The notes under the pieces: generated by a model
The model's input: the letters and a program-made list of their open reading frames with translations, nothing else
What the model was told of the DNA's origin: nothing
Databases searched by the model: none
Shown here: positions 54,459 through 63,288 of the stretch, piece by piece
Position numbering within the stretch: position 1 is the first letter of the stretch
Layout of the letters: every line of letters begins with the position of its first letter
Assembly (NCBI RefSeq): GCF_900111275.1
Contig: NZ_FOGR01000004.1
Location: forward strand, 186,001 to 250,000
Source: Rhizobium sp. NFR03
Lineage (GTDB): Bacteria; Pseudomonadota; Alphaproteobacteria; Rhizobiales; Rhizobiaceae
Reading direction: 5' to 3'
Length of the DNA: 64,000 nt
Position numbers and translations under genes: made by a program

Positions 54459-56243
54459 TCAGCTGTTCTCCTGAATGGAGAAGATGGCGTGCAGCAGAGC
54501 GAGATGGCTGAGGCCTTGGGGCAGATTCCCGAGGCCTTCGCCGGTTTTCGGATCGACCATTTCGTTCAGAATACCGAAGTTGTTCCCAAGAACGGCGAGC
54601 AGATCCTTCAAACGTTTCTCGGCCTGCGGCACGTCGTCGAGAAAAGCATAGGCTTCCACAAGCCAGCAACTGCACGCAACGAACGCGCCTTCCTCAATCT
54701 CCACGCCGCTATACCGATAGACGAGCGGGCCGACTGCAAGCTCCGCTTCGATCGCATCACGGGTCTTGGCCAGCCGCCCGTCATGCTCGAAGCCAAAGCG
54801 CGTGGTCAGTAGAAGAGCCGCATCGAGACGATCGGTGCCGGCGTAGAACGTGTAGGCCTGCCGGGCCTCCGACCAGCAATGCTCGTCGATCCACGCCTTG
54901 ATACGGTCACGTGTACGCGCCCAGTGGTCGCGGTTGCGCCCATCGATATGGCTGTTTTCAGAAAGCTCGACAGCCCTGTCGAGCGCCAGCCAGCAACCGA
55001 TCTTGGAGAAGGTGTAGTGCTGGCGGTCTTCGAGCTCCCAGATTCCGGCGTCTTTCTCCTGCCAACGCTCACAGCATTGGTCGGCTAGATGCTCCAGCAG
55101 GCGCGCCGCTGTCGGATCGAGCACATGACCCATACGCGCGAAAAGTGCCGCTGTTTCCAGAATATCGCCATAGCAGCTGAGCTGCACCTGATGCCGGGCA
55201 CGGTTTCCGACCCGCACGGGCGTCGAACCCTTGTAGCCCGGCACGTCCACGATGCGCTCGGCGGGTACGACCTTGCCATCGAGCGTGTAGACCACCTTCG
55301 GCTCCGGGCCGTCGCCGACCAGCGTTCGGACGATCCAGCCAAATGCCGCGATCGCCTCGGACAGGCCGCCGGCCCGGAGCAGCGCCTTGATCGTATAGGC
55401 GGCATCCCGCAGCCACGCGTAACGGTAATCGTAATTCTTGTCGCCGCCGATCCGCTCGGGAAGACCTGACGTTGCCGCTGCGGCGATGGCGCCGGTCTGC
55501 GAATACAGCAGGAACTTCAGCGACAGCGCGCAGCGGATGAGATCCGCTTGAAAAGGCCCGTCATAGGTCAGTCCGTGCGCCCATCGCCGCCACTCCTCAT
55601 CGCTGAAATCGATCCGCCGGTCGATGTCCGCAAGATCCGGCATGGCGAGCGGTGCTCTGTCCGCCACGAGGAACGCGATGCAGGTTCGCGATCCCTCTCT
55701 CGTGACGTGACGCGCTTTCGTCTGCGCATCGTCATCATGTATCAGCTCCATGCTGTCGTCGTGGCAAAAGGTGGTGGTGAGATCGCCGACATACCGAATG
55801 GTGGCATTGGGATGCGCGATGCGCCGCACCGGCTCGTCCTTCGAAATCGGCCGAAGGACCATCTCGAACGTAACCTCGCCGGAAATCCCCTCGATGCGCC
55901 GGGCAAGCTCGCACCAGGGCAGACGTCCGGCATTGCCGCTGTTGAGCGACTCCGTCACACGCGCACGCCCGCTCTTCGTGATGAAGATCGTTTCCAGTAC
56001 GTTGCTCTCAGGCAGATAGCGCCTCTCGATATGGAAGGCATCGGTGGGAGAGAGCGAGAAGTGACCGCCCTCGGCGTCGTGCAACCGGTTGAAGAGCGGT
56101 GGCGAATCCATATCCGGCGCGCACCACCAGTCGATAGCGCCATCGCCGCCGACAAGCGCGATCGAGCGCCCGTCGCCCAGTGCTGCATAGTGCTCGAGCG
56201 GGAGGAAGCCGTTGGTACGAGCAGGTGCGAGAGAGGTCAGCAC
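54459..56243 (-). CDS. Glycoside hydrolase family 15 protein (glucoamylase/trehalase-like)
   Basis: Cytoplasmic enzyme of 594 residues. The N-terminal beta-domain starts 'LEHYAALGDGRSIALVGGDGAIDWWCAPDMDSPPLFNRL', and the catalytic alpha-barrel has 'NYDYRYAWLRDAAYTIKALLRAG' and, near the end, 'NEMVDPKTGEGLGNLPQGLSHLALL', where the catalytic glutamate is expected. Bacterial members hydrolyse alpha-glucosidic bonds in glucans or trehalose. It is convergent with the cellulose operon (27 bases between stops), and a link to cellulose is not implied. Confidence 0.88.
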   Translation of the reverse strand: MLTSLAPARTNGFLPLEHYAALGDGRSIALVGGDGAIDWWCAPDMDSPPLFNRLHDAEGGHFSLSPTDAFHIERRYLPESNVLETIFITKSGRARVTESLNSGNAGRLPWCELARRIEGISGEVTFEMVLRPISKDEPVRRIAHPNATIRYVGDLTTTFCHDDSMELIHDDDAQTKARHVTREGSRTCIAFLVADRAPLAMPDLADIDRRIDFSDEEWRRWAHGLTYDGPFQADLIRCALSLKFLLYSQTGAIAAAATSGLPERIGGDKNYDYRYAWLRDAAYTIKALLRAGGLSEAIAAFGWIVRTLVGDGPEPKVVYTLDGKVVPAERIVDVPGYKGSTPVRVGNRARHQVQLSCYGDILETAALFARMGHVLDPTAARLLEHLADQCCERWQEKDAGIWELEDRQHYTFSKIGCWLALDRAVELSENSHIDGRNRDHWARTRDRIKAWIDEHCWSEARQAYTFYAGTDRLDAALLLTTRFGFEHDGRLAKTRDAIEAELAVGPLVYRYSGVEIEEGAFVACSCWLVEAYAFLDDVPQAEKRLKDLLAVLGNNFGILNEMVDPKTGEGLGNLPQGLSHLALLHAIFSIQENS

Positions 56244-56466
56244 GCGAGATCGCCCCTGCGAATGCAGACCGATACCGGGCTTTGGAATGTGATCGTCAGG
56301 ACCCCGGGAAAAGCGTGACCGAGAGATAACGGATGAAGAGAGGGTCTTTCAGAGGCTGATACTGGTCTGTTCATATGGCGGCGGCCCTCTCCCGTACGGT
56401 CGGCATCGGGAGAGGAAGGCTCGGACGGCGGAGATGTTCCGGCCTCGTCGGACGTCGCGCTAGAAA

Positions 56467-57174
56467 CTACTGCCGGACGACAATCCGGGCGCCTTCCGGC
56501 ACGCGATCGTAGAGATCGATGATATCCTGATTGATGAAGCGCACGCAGCCAGAGGATTGCGCCTTGCCGATCGAGCGCCAATCCGGGTTTCCGTGGAGGC
56601 GGTAGAGCGTGTCCTGCCCGTTCTGGAAGATATAGAGCGCGCGAGCGCCCAGCGGATTCCTGAGGCCCGGTTCCTGGCCGCCATTGGCGATGGAGTAACG
56701 GGCGAGTTTCGGCTGGCGAGCGACCATCTCGTCGGGCGGCGTCCAGCGCGGCCATTTCTTGCGCCACTGGATCACGCCCTCGCCCTGCCAGGCAAATCCC
56801 TCCTTGCCGATGCTGACGCCGTATCGCATGGCGGTGCCGCCTTTCTCCACGAGATAGAGATAGCGGGCCTTTGTATCCACGACGACCGTGCCGGGCGCTT
56901 CACCCGTGGGGTCGATGACGCGCTGACGATAGAAGCGTTGCGGAATATTCTTGTAGGGGATTGCCGGCAGGCTGAAGCCTTCGTCCGTGCGGGCCGCGTA
57001 GATGACGGCGGGATCGGGCTGTTCCCCATCATAGGTCTTGGGCGCGATCACGTTGACGACGGGTTCGAAAAACGCGCCGATGCCTTGCGTGGAGCATCCT
57101 GTGAGAAGCGTCGCGGAGGCGACACCCGTGCATCCGAGGAAACGCCGGCGCGAAAGCGAAACGAGGGTCGTCAT
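56467..57174 (-). CDS. L,D-transpeptidase (YkuD domain) lipoprotein
   Basis: Protein of 235 residues with a twin-arginine-like start 'SRRRFLGC' and lipobox LLTGC (Cys-27), so it should be exported and lipid-anchored. The YkuD catalytic domain runs from about residue 85 ('PGTVVVDTKARYLYLVEKGG') to the active site 'YRLHGNPDWRSIGKAQSSGCVRF', with the nucleophilic Cys and the preceding His. Such enzymes make 3-3 crosslinks in peptidoglycan or attach proteins to it; 3-3 links are common in rhizobia. Confidence 0.92.
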   Translation of the reverse strand: MTTLVSLSRRRFLGCTGVASATLLTGCSTQGIGAFFEPVVNVIAPKTYDGEQPDPAVIYAARTDEGFSLPAIPYKNIPQRFYRQRVIDPTGEAPGTVVVDTKARYLYLVEKGGTAMRYGVSIGKEGFAWQGEGVIQWRKKWPRWTPPDEMVARQPKLARYSIANGGQEPGLRNPLGARALYIFQNGQDTLYRLHGNPDWRSIGKAQSSGCVRFINQDIIDLYDRVPEGARIVVRQ

Positions 57175-57322
57175 CTTGGGGCCTTGAAACTGGACAGGAG
57201 CGAGGCGCCTCTGTCCGAGGGAACGTCAATTGAACGTATGGAAGAGGGCAGATTCGATGAAGGCCGAGCTAAGTGAGCTCGACCCTTGTCAGAAGACTAT
57301 AGCGAAGACATTGAGGAAGTCT

Positions 57323-57772
57323 TCAGCCGGCAAACAGCGTGAGTTCTGGCGGCACAATGGCGAGGTCGCCGCGCCTGCGAGCGATCGCGTATGTCAGCGC
57401 GCCACGCACCGCCTCCGGGCTGACGGGCTTCTTCAGGACGCCCATGGTGCCGGACACGCCCGTGCCGAGCATCTCCGGATCGGCCGTGGTAAAGATAACG
57501 GTGACATCGTGATCCTCGGCAAGGATTCGACCGATCTCGGGACCGCTCGGCCCGTCGGCAAGGTTCACGTCGACAAAGGCGATGGCAGCGAGGCCCCCGA
57601 TCTGCAAGGCGTGCTTCTTGCGGCTGGCGAAGCCGACGACGCCCGCATTCAAACCTGCGGCCGAGACGGCATCTTCCAGATCGAGCGCGAGAAGAAGATG
57701 ATCTTCGATGATCACGACGGGATAGTCGATGATCGGACGGTTCTGCCACCGGCGGACTGTGTTCTCGGTCAT
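57323..57772 (-). CDS. Receiver-domain response regulator
   Basis: About 149 residues from the ATG at 57772 (MTENTVRRW), consisting of a receiver domain: acidic pocket 'VVIIEDHLLLALDLE', phosphoacceptor Asp in 'AFVDVNLADGPSG', 'VIFTTAD' and Lys in 'GVLKKPV'. In-frame starts also exist at 57793 and, as GTG, at 57835; none has a clear ribosome site. No output domain or partner kinase is present. The 'VNLADG' loop is typical of rhizobial stand-alone receivers. A CtrA-like site lies about 95 bases upstream. Confidence 0.8.
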   Translation of the reverse strand: MTENTVRRWQNRPIIDYPVVIIEDHLLLALDLEDAVSAAGLNAGVVGFASRKKHALQIGGLAAIAFVDVNLADGPSGPEIGRILAEDHDVTVIFTTADPEMLGTGVSGTMGVLKKPVSPEAVRGALTYAIARRRGDLAIVPPELTLFAG

Positions 57773-57866
57773 GACGCTATACCCATTCGACATTGAGACT
57801 ACAGCTGAAATGACCGGCACAAGCTTTTGTTCCACATTTATTTAAATGCGAGCAATATCCTGAAGG

Positions 57867-57881
57867 TTAACAAAGTATTAA
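57867..57881. promoter_or_regulatory. CtrA-box-like site between the receiver gene and ugpB
   Basis: TTAA, seven bases, TTAA in the 303-base gap between the divergent receiver gene and ugpB. It is nearer to the receiver gene (95 bases from the ATG at 57772) than to ugpB (195 bases), so the receiver gene is the likelier target. Confidence 0.45.
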
Positions 57882-57907
57882 TGCAGATCACGACTTCGAC
57901 AGTGACG

Positions 57908-57920
57908 ACTGTACTACAGT
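57908..57920. promoter_or_regulatory. Short palindrome upstream of ugpB
   Basis: ACTGTA and TACAGT arms around a single C form a perfect inverted repeat in the ugpB upstream region, about 155 bases before the start codon. It resembles an operator. It does not match the CTGTCAT-type repeat of a PhoB box well, although phosphate control of ugp genes would be expected. Confidence 0.3.
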
Positions 57921-58034
57921 TCCGGCAAATTCGCGTGACCGTGGAAGAGGCTCGATTGGCGGTTGCCGCCCGAAGAAAAGCCCGGCATATGTAACCATAT
58001 AGCGACGCTCGAGGAGGATCGTCGCATGAATGAC

Positions 58035-58057
58035 GCGAAGCAAGCCTCTTGCTTCGC
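58035..58057 (+). promoter_or_regulatory. Leader hairpin just upstream of ugpB
   Basis: The arms GCGAAGCAAG and CTTGCTTCGC pair perfectly over 10 bases around a CCT loop, ending 7 bases before the ugpB ribosome site (GGGAGGA, 58064-58070). No T run follows. It could control translation or protect the mRNA end, or act in DNA as an operator. Confidence 0.5.
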
Positions 58058-58075
58058 CCAACTGGGAGGACGTTC

Positions 58076-59398
58076 ATGTTCAAGACAATCCTGAAAGCAG
58101 CGACCCTGAAGGCAACGGTGGCAGCCCTTGCTTTGTCGGCTACCGGACCCGTGGCCGCATTTGCGGCGACCGATCTGCAGTGGTGGCATGCGATGACCGG
58201 CGCGAACAACGAGGTCGTCAACCAGCTCGCCAAGGAATTCAACGAAAGCCAGAGCGAATACACCATCACGCCTGTGTTCAAGGGCACCTATCCGGAAACC
58301 CTGAACGCGGGCATCGCAGCCTTCCGCTCCAAGCAGCCGCCCGCAATCATTCAGGTGTTCGACGCCGGCAGCGGGGTGATGATGGGAGCCGAGGGCGCGA
58401 TCATGCCCGCTGCCGACGTGTTGCAGAAAGGCGGCTTCACATTCGACAAGTCGCAATATCTCGCCGGCATCGCAGCCTATTATTCAAAGCCGGACGGCAC
58501 GATGCTGTCGTTCCCTTACAACTCGTCCTCGCCGATCCTCTACTACAACAAGGATATCTTCGCGAAGGCTGGTCTTGACGCCGAGGCGCCGCCGAAGACA
58601 TGGCCTGACGTGTTCGAGGCCGCGAGAAAGATCAAGTCGAGCGGTGCCGCTTCCTGCGGCTTGACCTCGACCTGGCTCACCTGGATCCAGACGGAGAATT
58701 TCGCCGCATGGAACAACGTCGCCTATGGCACCAACGAAAATGGCCTTGGCGGCAACGACGTGAAGCTGGAGTTCAATTCACCGCTCTTCGTGGAGCACTT
58801 CCAGTCCATCGCCGACCTCGCGAAGGAGGGCACGTTCCGCTATGGCGGCCGGACATCCGAAGCCAAGCAGCTCTTCATGTCGGGCGAATGCGCGATCCTG
58901 ACGGAGTCCTCCGGCGGTCTCGGCGATATCGTCAAGTCGGGCGTGAAGTATGGTATCGGCCAGCTGCCCTACTATGAAGGCCATGGGCCACAGAACACGA
59001 TCCCCGGCGGCGCGAGCCTCTGGGTCTTCGGCGGCAAGAGCGATGCGGAATATGCCGGTATCGCGCAGTTCTTCAATTTCCTGTCGCAGACCAAGATCCA
59101 GGCCCGCCTGCATCAGGTCTCCGGATACATGCCGGTGACCAACGCGGCTTACGAGGAAACCAAGACCTCCGGTTTCTACGACAAGAACCCCGGTCGCGAG
59201 ACGCCGATCCTGCAAATGATGGGCAAGGCGCCGACCGAGAACTCCAAGGGTGTACGCCTCGTCAACCTTCCGCAGGTTCGCGATATCATGAACGAGGAGT
59301 TCGAAGCGATGCTGGCCGGCAAGCAGGATGCAAAGGCTGCCCTCGACAAGGCTGTGGAGCGCGGAAACGCAGCCATCGCCGAAGCCATCGGCAACTGA
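58076..59398 (+). CDS. ugpB: sn-Glycerol-3-phosphate ABC transporter binding protein UgpB
   Basis: Periplasmic binding protein of 440 residues with a signal peptide ending in 'VAAFA'. Typical segments are '[24 protein letters not shown]', '[23 protein letters not shown]', '[16 protein letters not shown]' and '[12 protein letters not shown]', all characteristic of UgpB. GGGAGGA lies 5 bases before the ATG, which excludes the longer upstream frame. First gene of ugpBAEC; a palindrome and a hairpin lie in its leader. Uptake of glycerol-3-phosphate supplies phosphate and carbon. Confidence 0.92.
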   Translation: MFKTILKAATLKATVAALALSATGPVAAFAATDLQWWHAMTGANNEVVNQLAKEFNESQSEYTITPVFKGTYPETLNAGIAAFRSKQPPAIIQVFDAGSGVMMGAEGAIMPAADVLQKGGFTFDKSQYLAGIAAYYSKPDGTMLSFPYNSSSPILYYNKDIFAKAGLDAEAPPKTWPDVFEAARKIKSSGAASCGLTSTWLTWIQTENFAAWNNVAYGTNENGLGGNDVKLEFNSPLFVEHFQSIADLAKEGTFRYGGRTSEAKQLFMSGECAILTESSGGLGDIVKSGVKYGIGQLPYYEGHGPQNTIPGGASLWVFGGKSDAEYAGIAQFFNFLSQTKIQARLHQVSGYMPVTNAAYEETKTSGFYDKNPGRETPILQMMGKAPTENSKGVRLVNLPQVRDIMNEEFEAMLAGKQDAKAALDKAVERGNAAIAEAIGN

Positions 59399-59471
59399 GC
59401 CGCAGCTGACGGTATCGCCGGCCCACCCTCTGGCCGGCGATACGCCTGACTGCCGTCCCGAGGAGCACCCG

Positions 59472-60353
59472 GTGCACAACGTCGCTTTTCCCAACAAGAT
59501 CCTTCCCTACCTTCTGGTCGCCCCGCAGATCGTTCTCACGGTCATCTTCTTTTTCTGGCCGGCAAGCCAGGCACTCTACCAGTCCGTCATGCGCGAAGAC
59601 CCGTTCGGGCTGAAGAGCGGCTTCGTCGGGCTTGCCAATTTCCGCGCCGTCTTGTCGGACCCGAACTATATCCATGCGCTTCAGGTTACCGTTGTCTTCA
59701 GCATTCTCACGGCGCTGGTCTCGATGGGCGTAGCTCTGCTGCTGGCGACCGCCGCAGACAAGGTTGTCCGCGGACAGACCTTCTATCGCACCCTGCTGAT
59801 CTGGCCTTATGCCGTGGCGCCGGCCGTTGCAGGCATGCTCTGGCTCTTCATGTTCAACCCGGCCATGGGCACCTTTGCATACCTTCTGCGCAGGAACGGC
59901 TTCGGATGGGATCCGCTCCTCAACGGCGATCAGGCCATGGCGCTCGTCGTCGTCGCGGCCGCCTGGAAGCAGATCAGCTATAATTTCCTGTTTTTCGTCG
60001 CCGGGCTGCAAGCCATTCCGAAATCTCTCATCGAAGCAGCATCTATCGACGGGGCGCGCGGCGCGCGGCGGTTCTGGACGATCGTCTTCCCGCTCCTGGC
60101 GCCGACCACCTTCTTCCTGCTGGTGGTCAACACCGTCTACGCTTTCTTCGATACGTTCGGCATCATTCATTCCGTCACCGGCGGCGGGCCGGCAAAAGCG
60201 ACGGAGACACTGGTCTACAAGGTCTACAATGACGGCTTCGTCAATCTGAACCTCGGCTCCTCTGCGGCCCAGTCCGTCATCCTCATGGTCATTGTGATTG
60301 CGCTGACGGCTTTCCAGTTCCGCTTCGTCGAGAAGCGCGTGCATTATGGTTGA
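59472..60353 (+). CDS. ugpA: sn-Glycerol-3-phosphate ABC transporter permease UgpA
   Basis: Inner-membrane permease of 293 residues with six hydrophobic segments and the MalF-type ATPase-contact loop '[22 protein letters not shown]'. '[23 protein letters not shown]' is typical of UgpA. Translation starts at GTG 59472, supported by AGGAG 6 bases upstream; no in-frame ATG fits. Confidence 0.92.
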   Translation: MHNVAFPNKILPYLLVAPQIVLTVIFFFWPASQALYQSVMREDPFGLKSGFVGLANFRAVLSDPNYIHALQVTVVFSILTALVSMGVALLLATAADKVVRGQTFYRTLLIWPYAVAPAVAGMLWLFMFNPAMGTFAYLLRRNGFGWDPLLNGDQAMALVVVAAAWKQISYNFLFFVAGLQAIPKSLIEAASIDGARGARRFWTIVFPLLAPTTFFLLVVNTVYAFFDTFGIIHSVTGGGPAKATETLVYKVYNDGFVNLNLGSSAAQSVILMVIVIALTAFQFRFVEKRVHYG

Positions 60354-60362
60354 GGCCCCGAG

Positions 60363-61211
60363 ATGATCGAAAAACGCCCCATCGCCAATCTCGTCGGCCA
60401 CGCCATTCTGATCCTCGGGATCATCGTCGTCGCCTTCCCGATCTACTATACGTTCATCGCATCCACAGCGACATCCGAGGCGATCATCCGCCCGCCCATG
60501 TCGCTGCTGCCGGGCGGGCATTTCGTCGAGAACTATACCGAAGCCATGACCGGCGGCGTCGAGCGCGTCGTTGGCGTCAGTCTGGAACGGCTGCTCTTCA
60601 ACTCGTTCGTGGTGGCCGTGGCGATCGCGGTCGGCAAGATCGTCATCTCGTTCCTGTCGGCCTTCGCCATCGTCTTCTTCCGCTTTCCGTTCCGCATGGC
60701 CTTCTTCTGGATGATTTTCGTCACGCTGATGCTGCCGGTGGAGGTGCGCATTCTCCCCACCTACAAGGTCATCGTCGATCTCGGGCTCATCGATACCTAT
60801 GCCGGGCTGACGCTTCCGCTGATGGCATCCGCCACCGCTACGTTCCTCTTCCGGCAGTTCTTCCTGACCATCCCGGGCGAACTCGTGGAAGCGGCGCGCA
60901 TCGACAATGCCGGCCCGTTCCGCTTCATGCGCGATATCTTGCTGCCGCTGTCGAGCACCAACATCGCCGCCTTGTTCGTGATCCTGTTCATCTATGGCTG
61001 GACGCAATATCTCTGGCCGCTGCTCGTCACCAATGACGCGAAGATGAACACCGTCATCATCGGGCTGCGGCGCATGGTGGACTTCACCGACGCCTCGACG
61101 CCGTGGAACTACGTGATGGTCACGGCGATCCTTGCGATCATTCCCCCTATTCTCGTCGTGGTGCTCATGCAGCGCTGGTTCGTCAAAGGTCTCGTGGAGA
61201 CGGAAAAATAA
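60363..61211 (+). CDS. ugpE: sn-Glycerol-3-phosphate ABC transporter permease UgpE
   Basis: Second permease, 282 residues, six hydrophobic segments and the contact loop '[24 protein letters not shown]'. The N-terminal '[23 protein letters not shown]' matches UgpE. Its stop overlaps the ugpC start by one base (TAATG). Confidence 0.92.
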   Translation: MIEKRPIANLVGHAILILGIIVVAFPIYYTFIASTATSEAIIRPPMSLLPGGHFVENYTEAMTGGVERVVGVSLERLLFNSFVVAVAIAVGKIVISFLSAFAIVFFRFPFRMAFFWMIFVTLMLPVEVRILPTYKVIVDLGLIDTYAGLTLPLMASATATFLFRQFFLTIPGELVEAARIDNAGPFRFMRDILLPLSSTNIAALFVILFIYGWTQYLWPLLVTNDAKMNTVIIGLRRMVDFTDASTPWNYVMVTAILAIIPPILVVVLMQRWFVKGLVETEK

Positions 61212-62260
61212 TGGCCAATATCGTCCTCAACGACGTCCGCAAGAAATACGGTCCCGTCGATGCCATCAAGGGCATCTCTCTCGACATCGCCGACGGCGAG
61301 TTCCTCGTTCTCGTCGGTCCTTCGGGCTGCGGGAAATCGACATTGCTGCGCATGATCGCAGGGTTGGAAAGCATCACAGGCGGCGAGATTGCCATCGGTG
61401 GCCGGGTCGTCAATACGCTGGAGCCGTCCGAGCGTGACATCGCCATGGTGTTCCAGAACTATGCCCTGTATCCGCATATGACGGTGCGCCAGAACCTCGC
61501 CTACGGCCTGAAGAACCGCAACACGCCGCAGGCGGAGATCGACCGGCGTATCTCTGATGCCGCCAAGGCGCTGGAGATCGAAACGTTTCTGGAGCGGAAG
61601 CCCCGTCAGCTCTCCGGCGGACAGCGCCAGCGCGTGGCGATGGGCCGGGCGATCGTTCGCGAACCCGCGGCCTTCCTGTTCGATGAACCCTTGTCCAATC
61701 TCGATGCCAAGCTGCGCGTACAGATGCGCGTCGAGATCAAGCGGCTGCAGAAATCGCTGAAGACGACCAGCGTCTACGTCACGCACGACCAGATGGAGGC
61801 GATGACGCTGGCGGACCGGCTCGTCGTGCTGAACGGCGGTGTCATCGAGCAGGTGGGAACGCCGATCGAGCTTTACGAAAAGCCCGCGACCACCTTCGTC
61901 GCGACCTTCATCGGCTCACCCTCCATGAACCTGCTGCCCGGCCTCTCCAGCCAGACCTGGAGCCTTGCACCGAATATCGCCCTGCCGCAGGGCAGTGCCA
62001 CGCTCGGTATCCGGCCGGAGGACCTGCACCCGGCGGAAGGCGACACCACGGCGGACGTCTTCCGGGCGGACGTGAAGGTTGCAGCCGTGGAGCTGGTCGG
62101 CGCGGAGAGCTATGTCCATGGGCACCTTACGGATGGCCAGCCGATCATCTTCCGCGTCGCCGGCCGGTCCCGCATCCTCATGGATGACATCATACCGGTC
62201 GCGGCCAGCCGGCAGGCACTGCACCTGTTCGACGAAGCAGGCCGGCGCATGGATGGCTGA
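61211..62260 (+). CDS. ugpC: sn-Glycerol-3-phosphate ABC transporter ATPase UgpC
   Basis: ATPase of 349 residues of the MalK/UgpC group: Walker [10 protein letters not shown], signature [14 protein letters not shown], Walker B '[16 protein letters not shown]', H-loop '[16 protein letters not shown]' and a C-terminal TOBE/regulatory domain with '[10 protein letters not shown]'. It completes ugpBAEC. Its stop lies 8 bases from that of the convergent GntR gene. Confidence 0.92.
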   Translation: MANIVLNDVRKKYGPVDAIKGISLDIADGEFLVLVGPSGCGKSTLLRMIAGLESITGGEIAIGGRVVNTLEPSERDIAMVFQNYALYPHMTVRQNLAYGLKNRNTPQAEIDRRISDAAKALEIETFLERKPRQLSGGQRQRVAMGRAIVREPAAFLFDEPLSNLDAKLRVQMRVEIKRLQKSLKTTSVYVTHDQMEAMTLADRLVVLNGGVIEQVGTPIELYEKPATTFVATFIGSPSMNLLPGLSSQTWSLAPNIALPQGSATLGIRPEDLHPAEGDTTADVFRADVKVAAVELVGAESYVHGHLTDGQPIIFRVAGRSRILMDDIIPVAASRQALHLFDEAGRRMDG

Positions 62261-62268
62261 AGCGCGGT

Positions 62269-62922
62269 TCAGGGGATACGGGAGAACGCAGCGAGGACAG
62301 TTCGCTCCGACTGGGTGAGGTAGGCCTCCAGCATGTCGGCGGCCTCCTGTGTTTTGCCGGCCTCCAGCTGTTCCAGAATGGCGGCGTTCAGATCGACATA
62401 CGGCGCGTGGAGGAGCTCGGGATCGGCAAGCAGGCCGAAGCTCAAGCGAAGTTCGGCAGCGATCTGGGCGTAGAACGCGTTCAGGCGCTGGCTATCGGCC
62501 ATTTCGACGATTGCTGCGTGGAACACCATGTTCTGGCTGCCCACCACGCCCCAGGCCTTCTCGCCACGCGCGATCCGCGCGGCGTCGACAGCGGCTCGCA
62601 TTCGAGCGACCGCTGGATGATGCGGATAGGCCTTGGCCAGCGCCTGACATTCGATCATCCGTCGGATCCGGTAGATATCGATGATCGACGCCATGCTGGG
62701 CGTCGCGACGAACATGCCGCGATTAGGCTCGTGGCGCAGCAATCCTTCCTTCGTCAGGAGCCGAAAGGCCTCGCGCAGGGAATTCCGCGATACGGAAAAA
62801 TCCGCGCTCAGGGCTGCCTCCGACAGCCGTTGTCCCGGCTTGAGTTCGCCAGCGATCAAGCGCCCCCGGATCTCCTCCGCCAGCCTTGGCGCCAACGCCG
62901 ATATCGTGTCCTGCTCTGCCAT
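62269..62922 (-). CDS. GntR-family (FCD/FadR-type) transcriptional regulator
   Basis: About 217 residues from MAEQDTIS at 62922. The winged helix-turn-helix reads 'GELKPGQRLSEAALSADFSVSRNSLREAFRLLTKEGLL', and the C-terminal part is a helical FCD ligand domain with 'RIRRMIECQALAKAY' and 'NMVFHAAIVEMAD'. The frame is open 195 bases further upstream, but that stretch is Arg-rich and unlike the family, and AGG lies 8 bases before 62922. It is divergent from the NRAMP-type transporter and convergent with ugpC; the transporter is the more likely target. Confidence 0.85.
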   Translation of the reverse strand: MAEQDTISALAPRLAEEIRGRLIAGELKPGQRLSEAALSADFSVSRNSLREAFRLLTKEGLLRHEPNRGMFVATPSMASIIDIYRIRRMIECQALAKAYPHHPAVARMRAAVDAARIARGEKAWGVVGSQNMVFHAAIVEMADSQRLNAFYAQIAAELRLSFGLLADPELLHAPYVDLNAAILEQLEAGKTQEAADMLEAYLTQSERTVLAAFSRIP

Positions 62923-63169
62923 CGAAACCTGCCCTCGACGCGCCTCCCGTTCGGGCACACCACGGTCGAAGCGATATCGCGCTTCGGGCATAAGGGAAAC
63001 CTCCCGGTGATCGATGAGGGACACCGTTCTCTTCGATTTCAACAGTTGCGGACGTGTCCCCTTTGACTGCCGGACCAGGAAGCCGTCGCGAGCGCCCAAA
63101 ATATGAGCGAGCTCCATGATTCAGCGCCTTTTCCCTCGGCACAATGCAAAGCAATTATACAGTCTGGTA

Positions 63170-63198
63170 GAACGATAGAACAAAATCGTTGAACGATA
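63170..63198. promoter_or_regulatory. Repeated operator-like sequence before the NRAMP-type gene
   Basis: GAACGATA occurs at 63170-63177 and again at 63191-63198, 21 bases (two helical turns) apart. The second copy overlaps a perfect palindrome, ATCGTT-G-AACGAT (63185-63197). It sits about 90-120 bases before the transporter start, in the gap shared with the GntR gene, and is a good candidate for the GntR binding site. Confidence 0.45.
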
Positions 63199-63288
63199 TT
63201 GACAGGATCGTGAAACAGCGCGACGCTGCCGTCATAAACAACCGCACACCGCAGGATTTGCGGAGAAGCGGCAAACAAAGAGGGTAAC

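Noticed and set aside
56386-56415. Nine-base hairpin (arms CCTCTCCCG and CGGGAGAGG) between the L,D-transpeptidase and GH15 genes
   Set aside because: The stem is perfect but no T run follows on either strand, so I did not list it as a terminator. It may still stabilise an mRNA end.
62923-63117. 65-residue N-terminal extension of the GntR regulator
   Set aside because: The added residues are Arg-rich, unlike GntR proteins, and would cover promoter sequence. A ribosome site supports the start at 62922.
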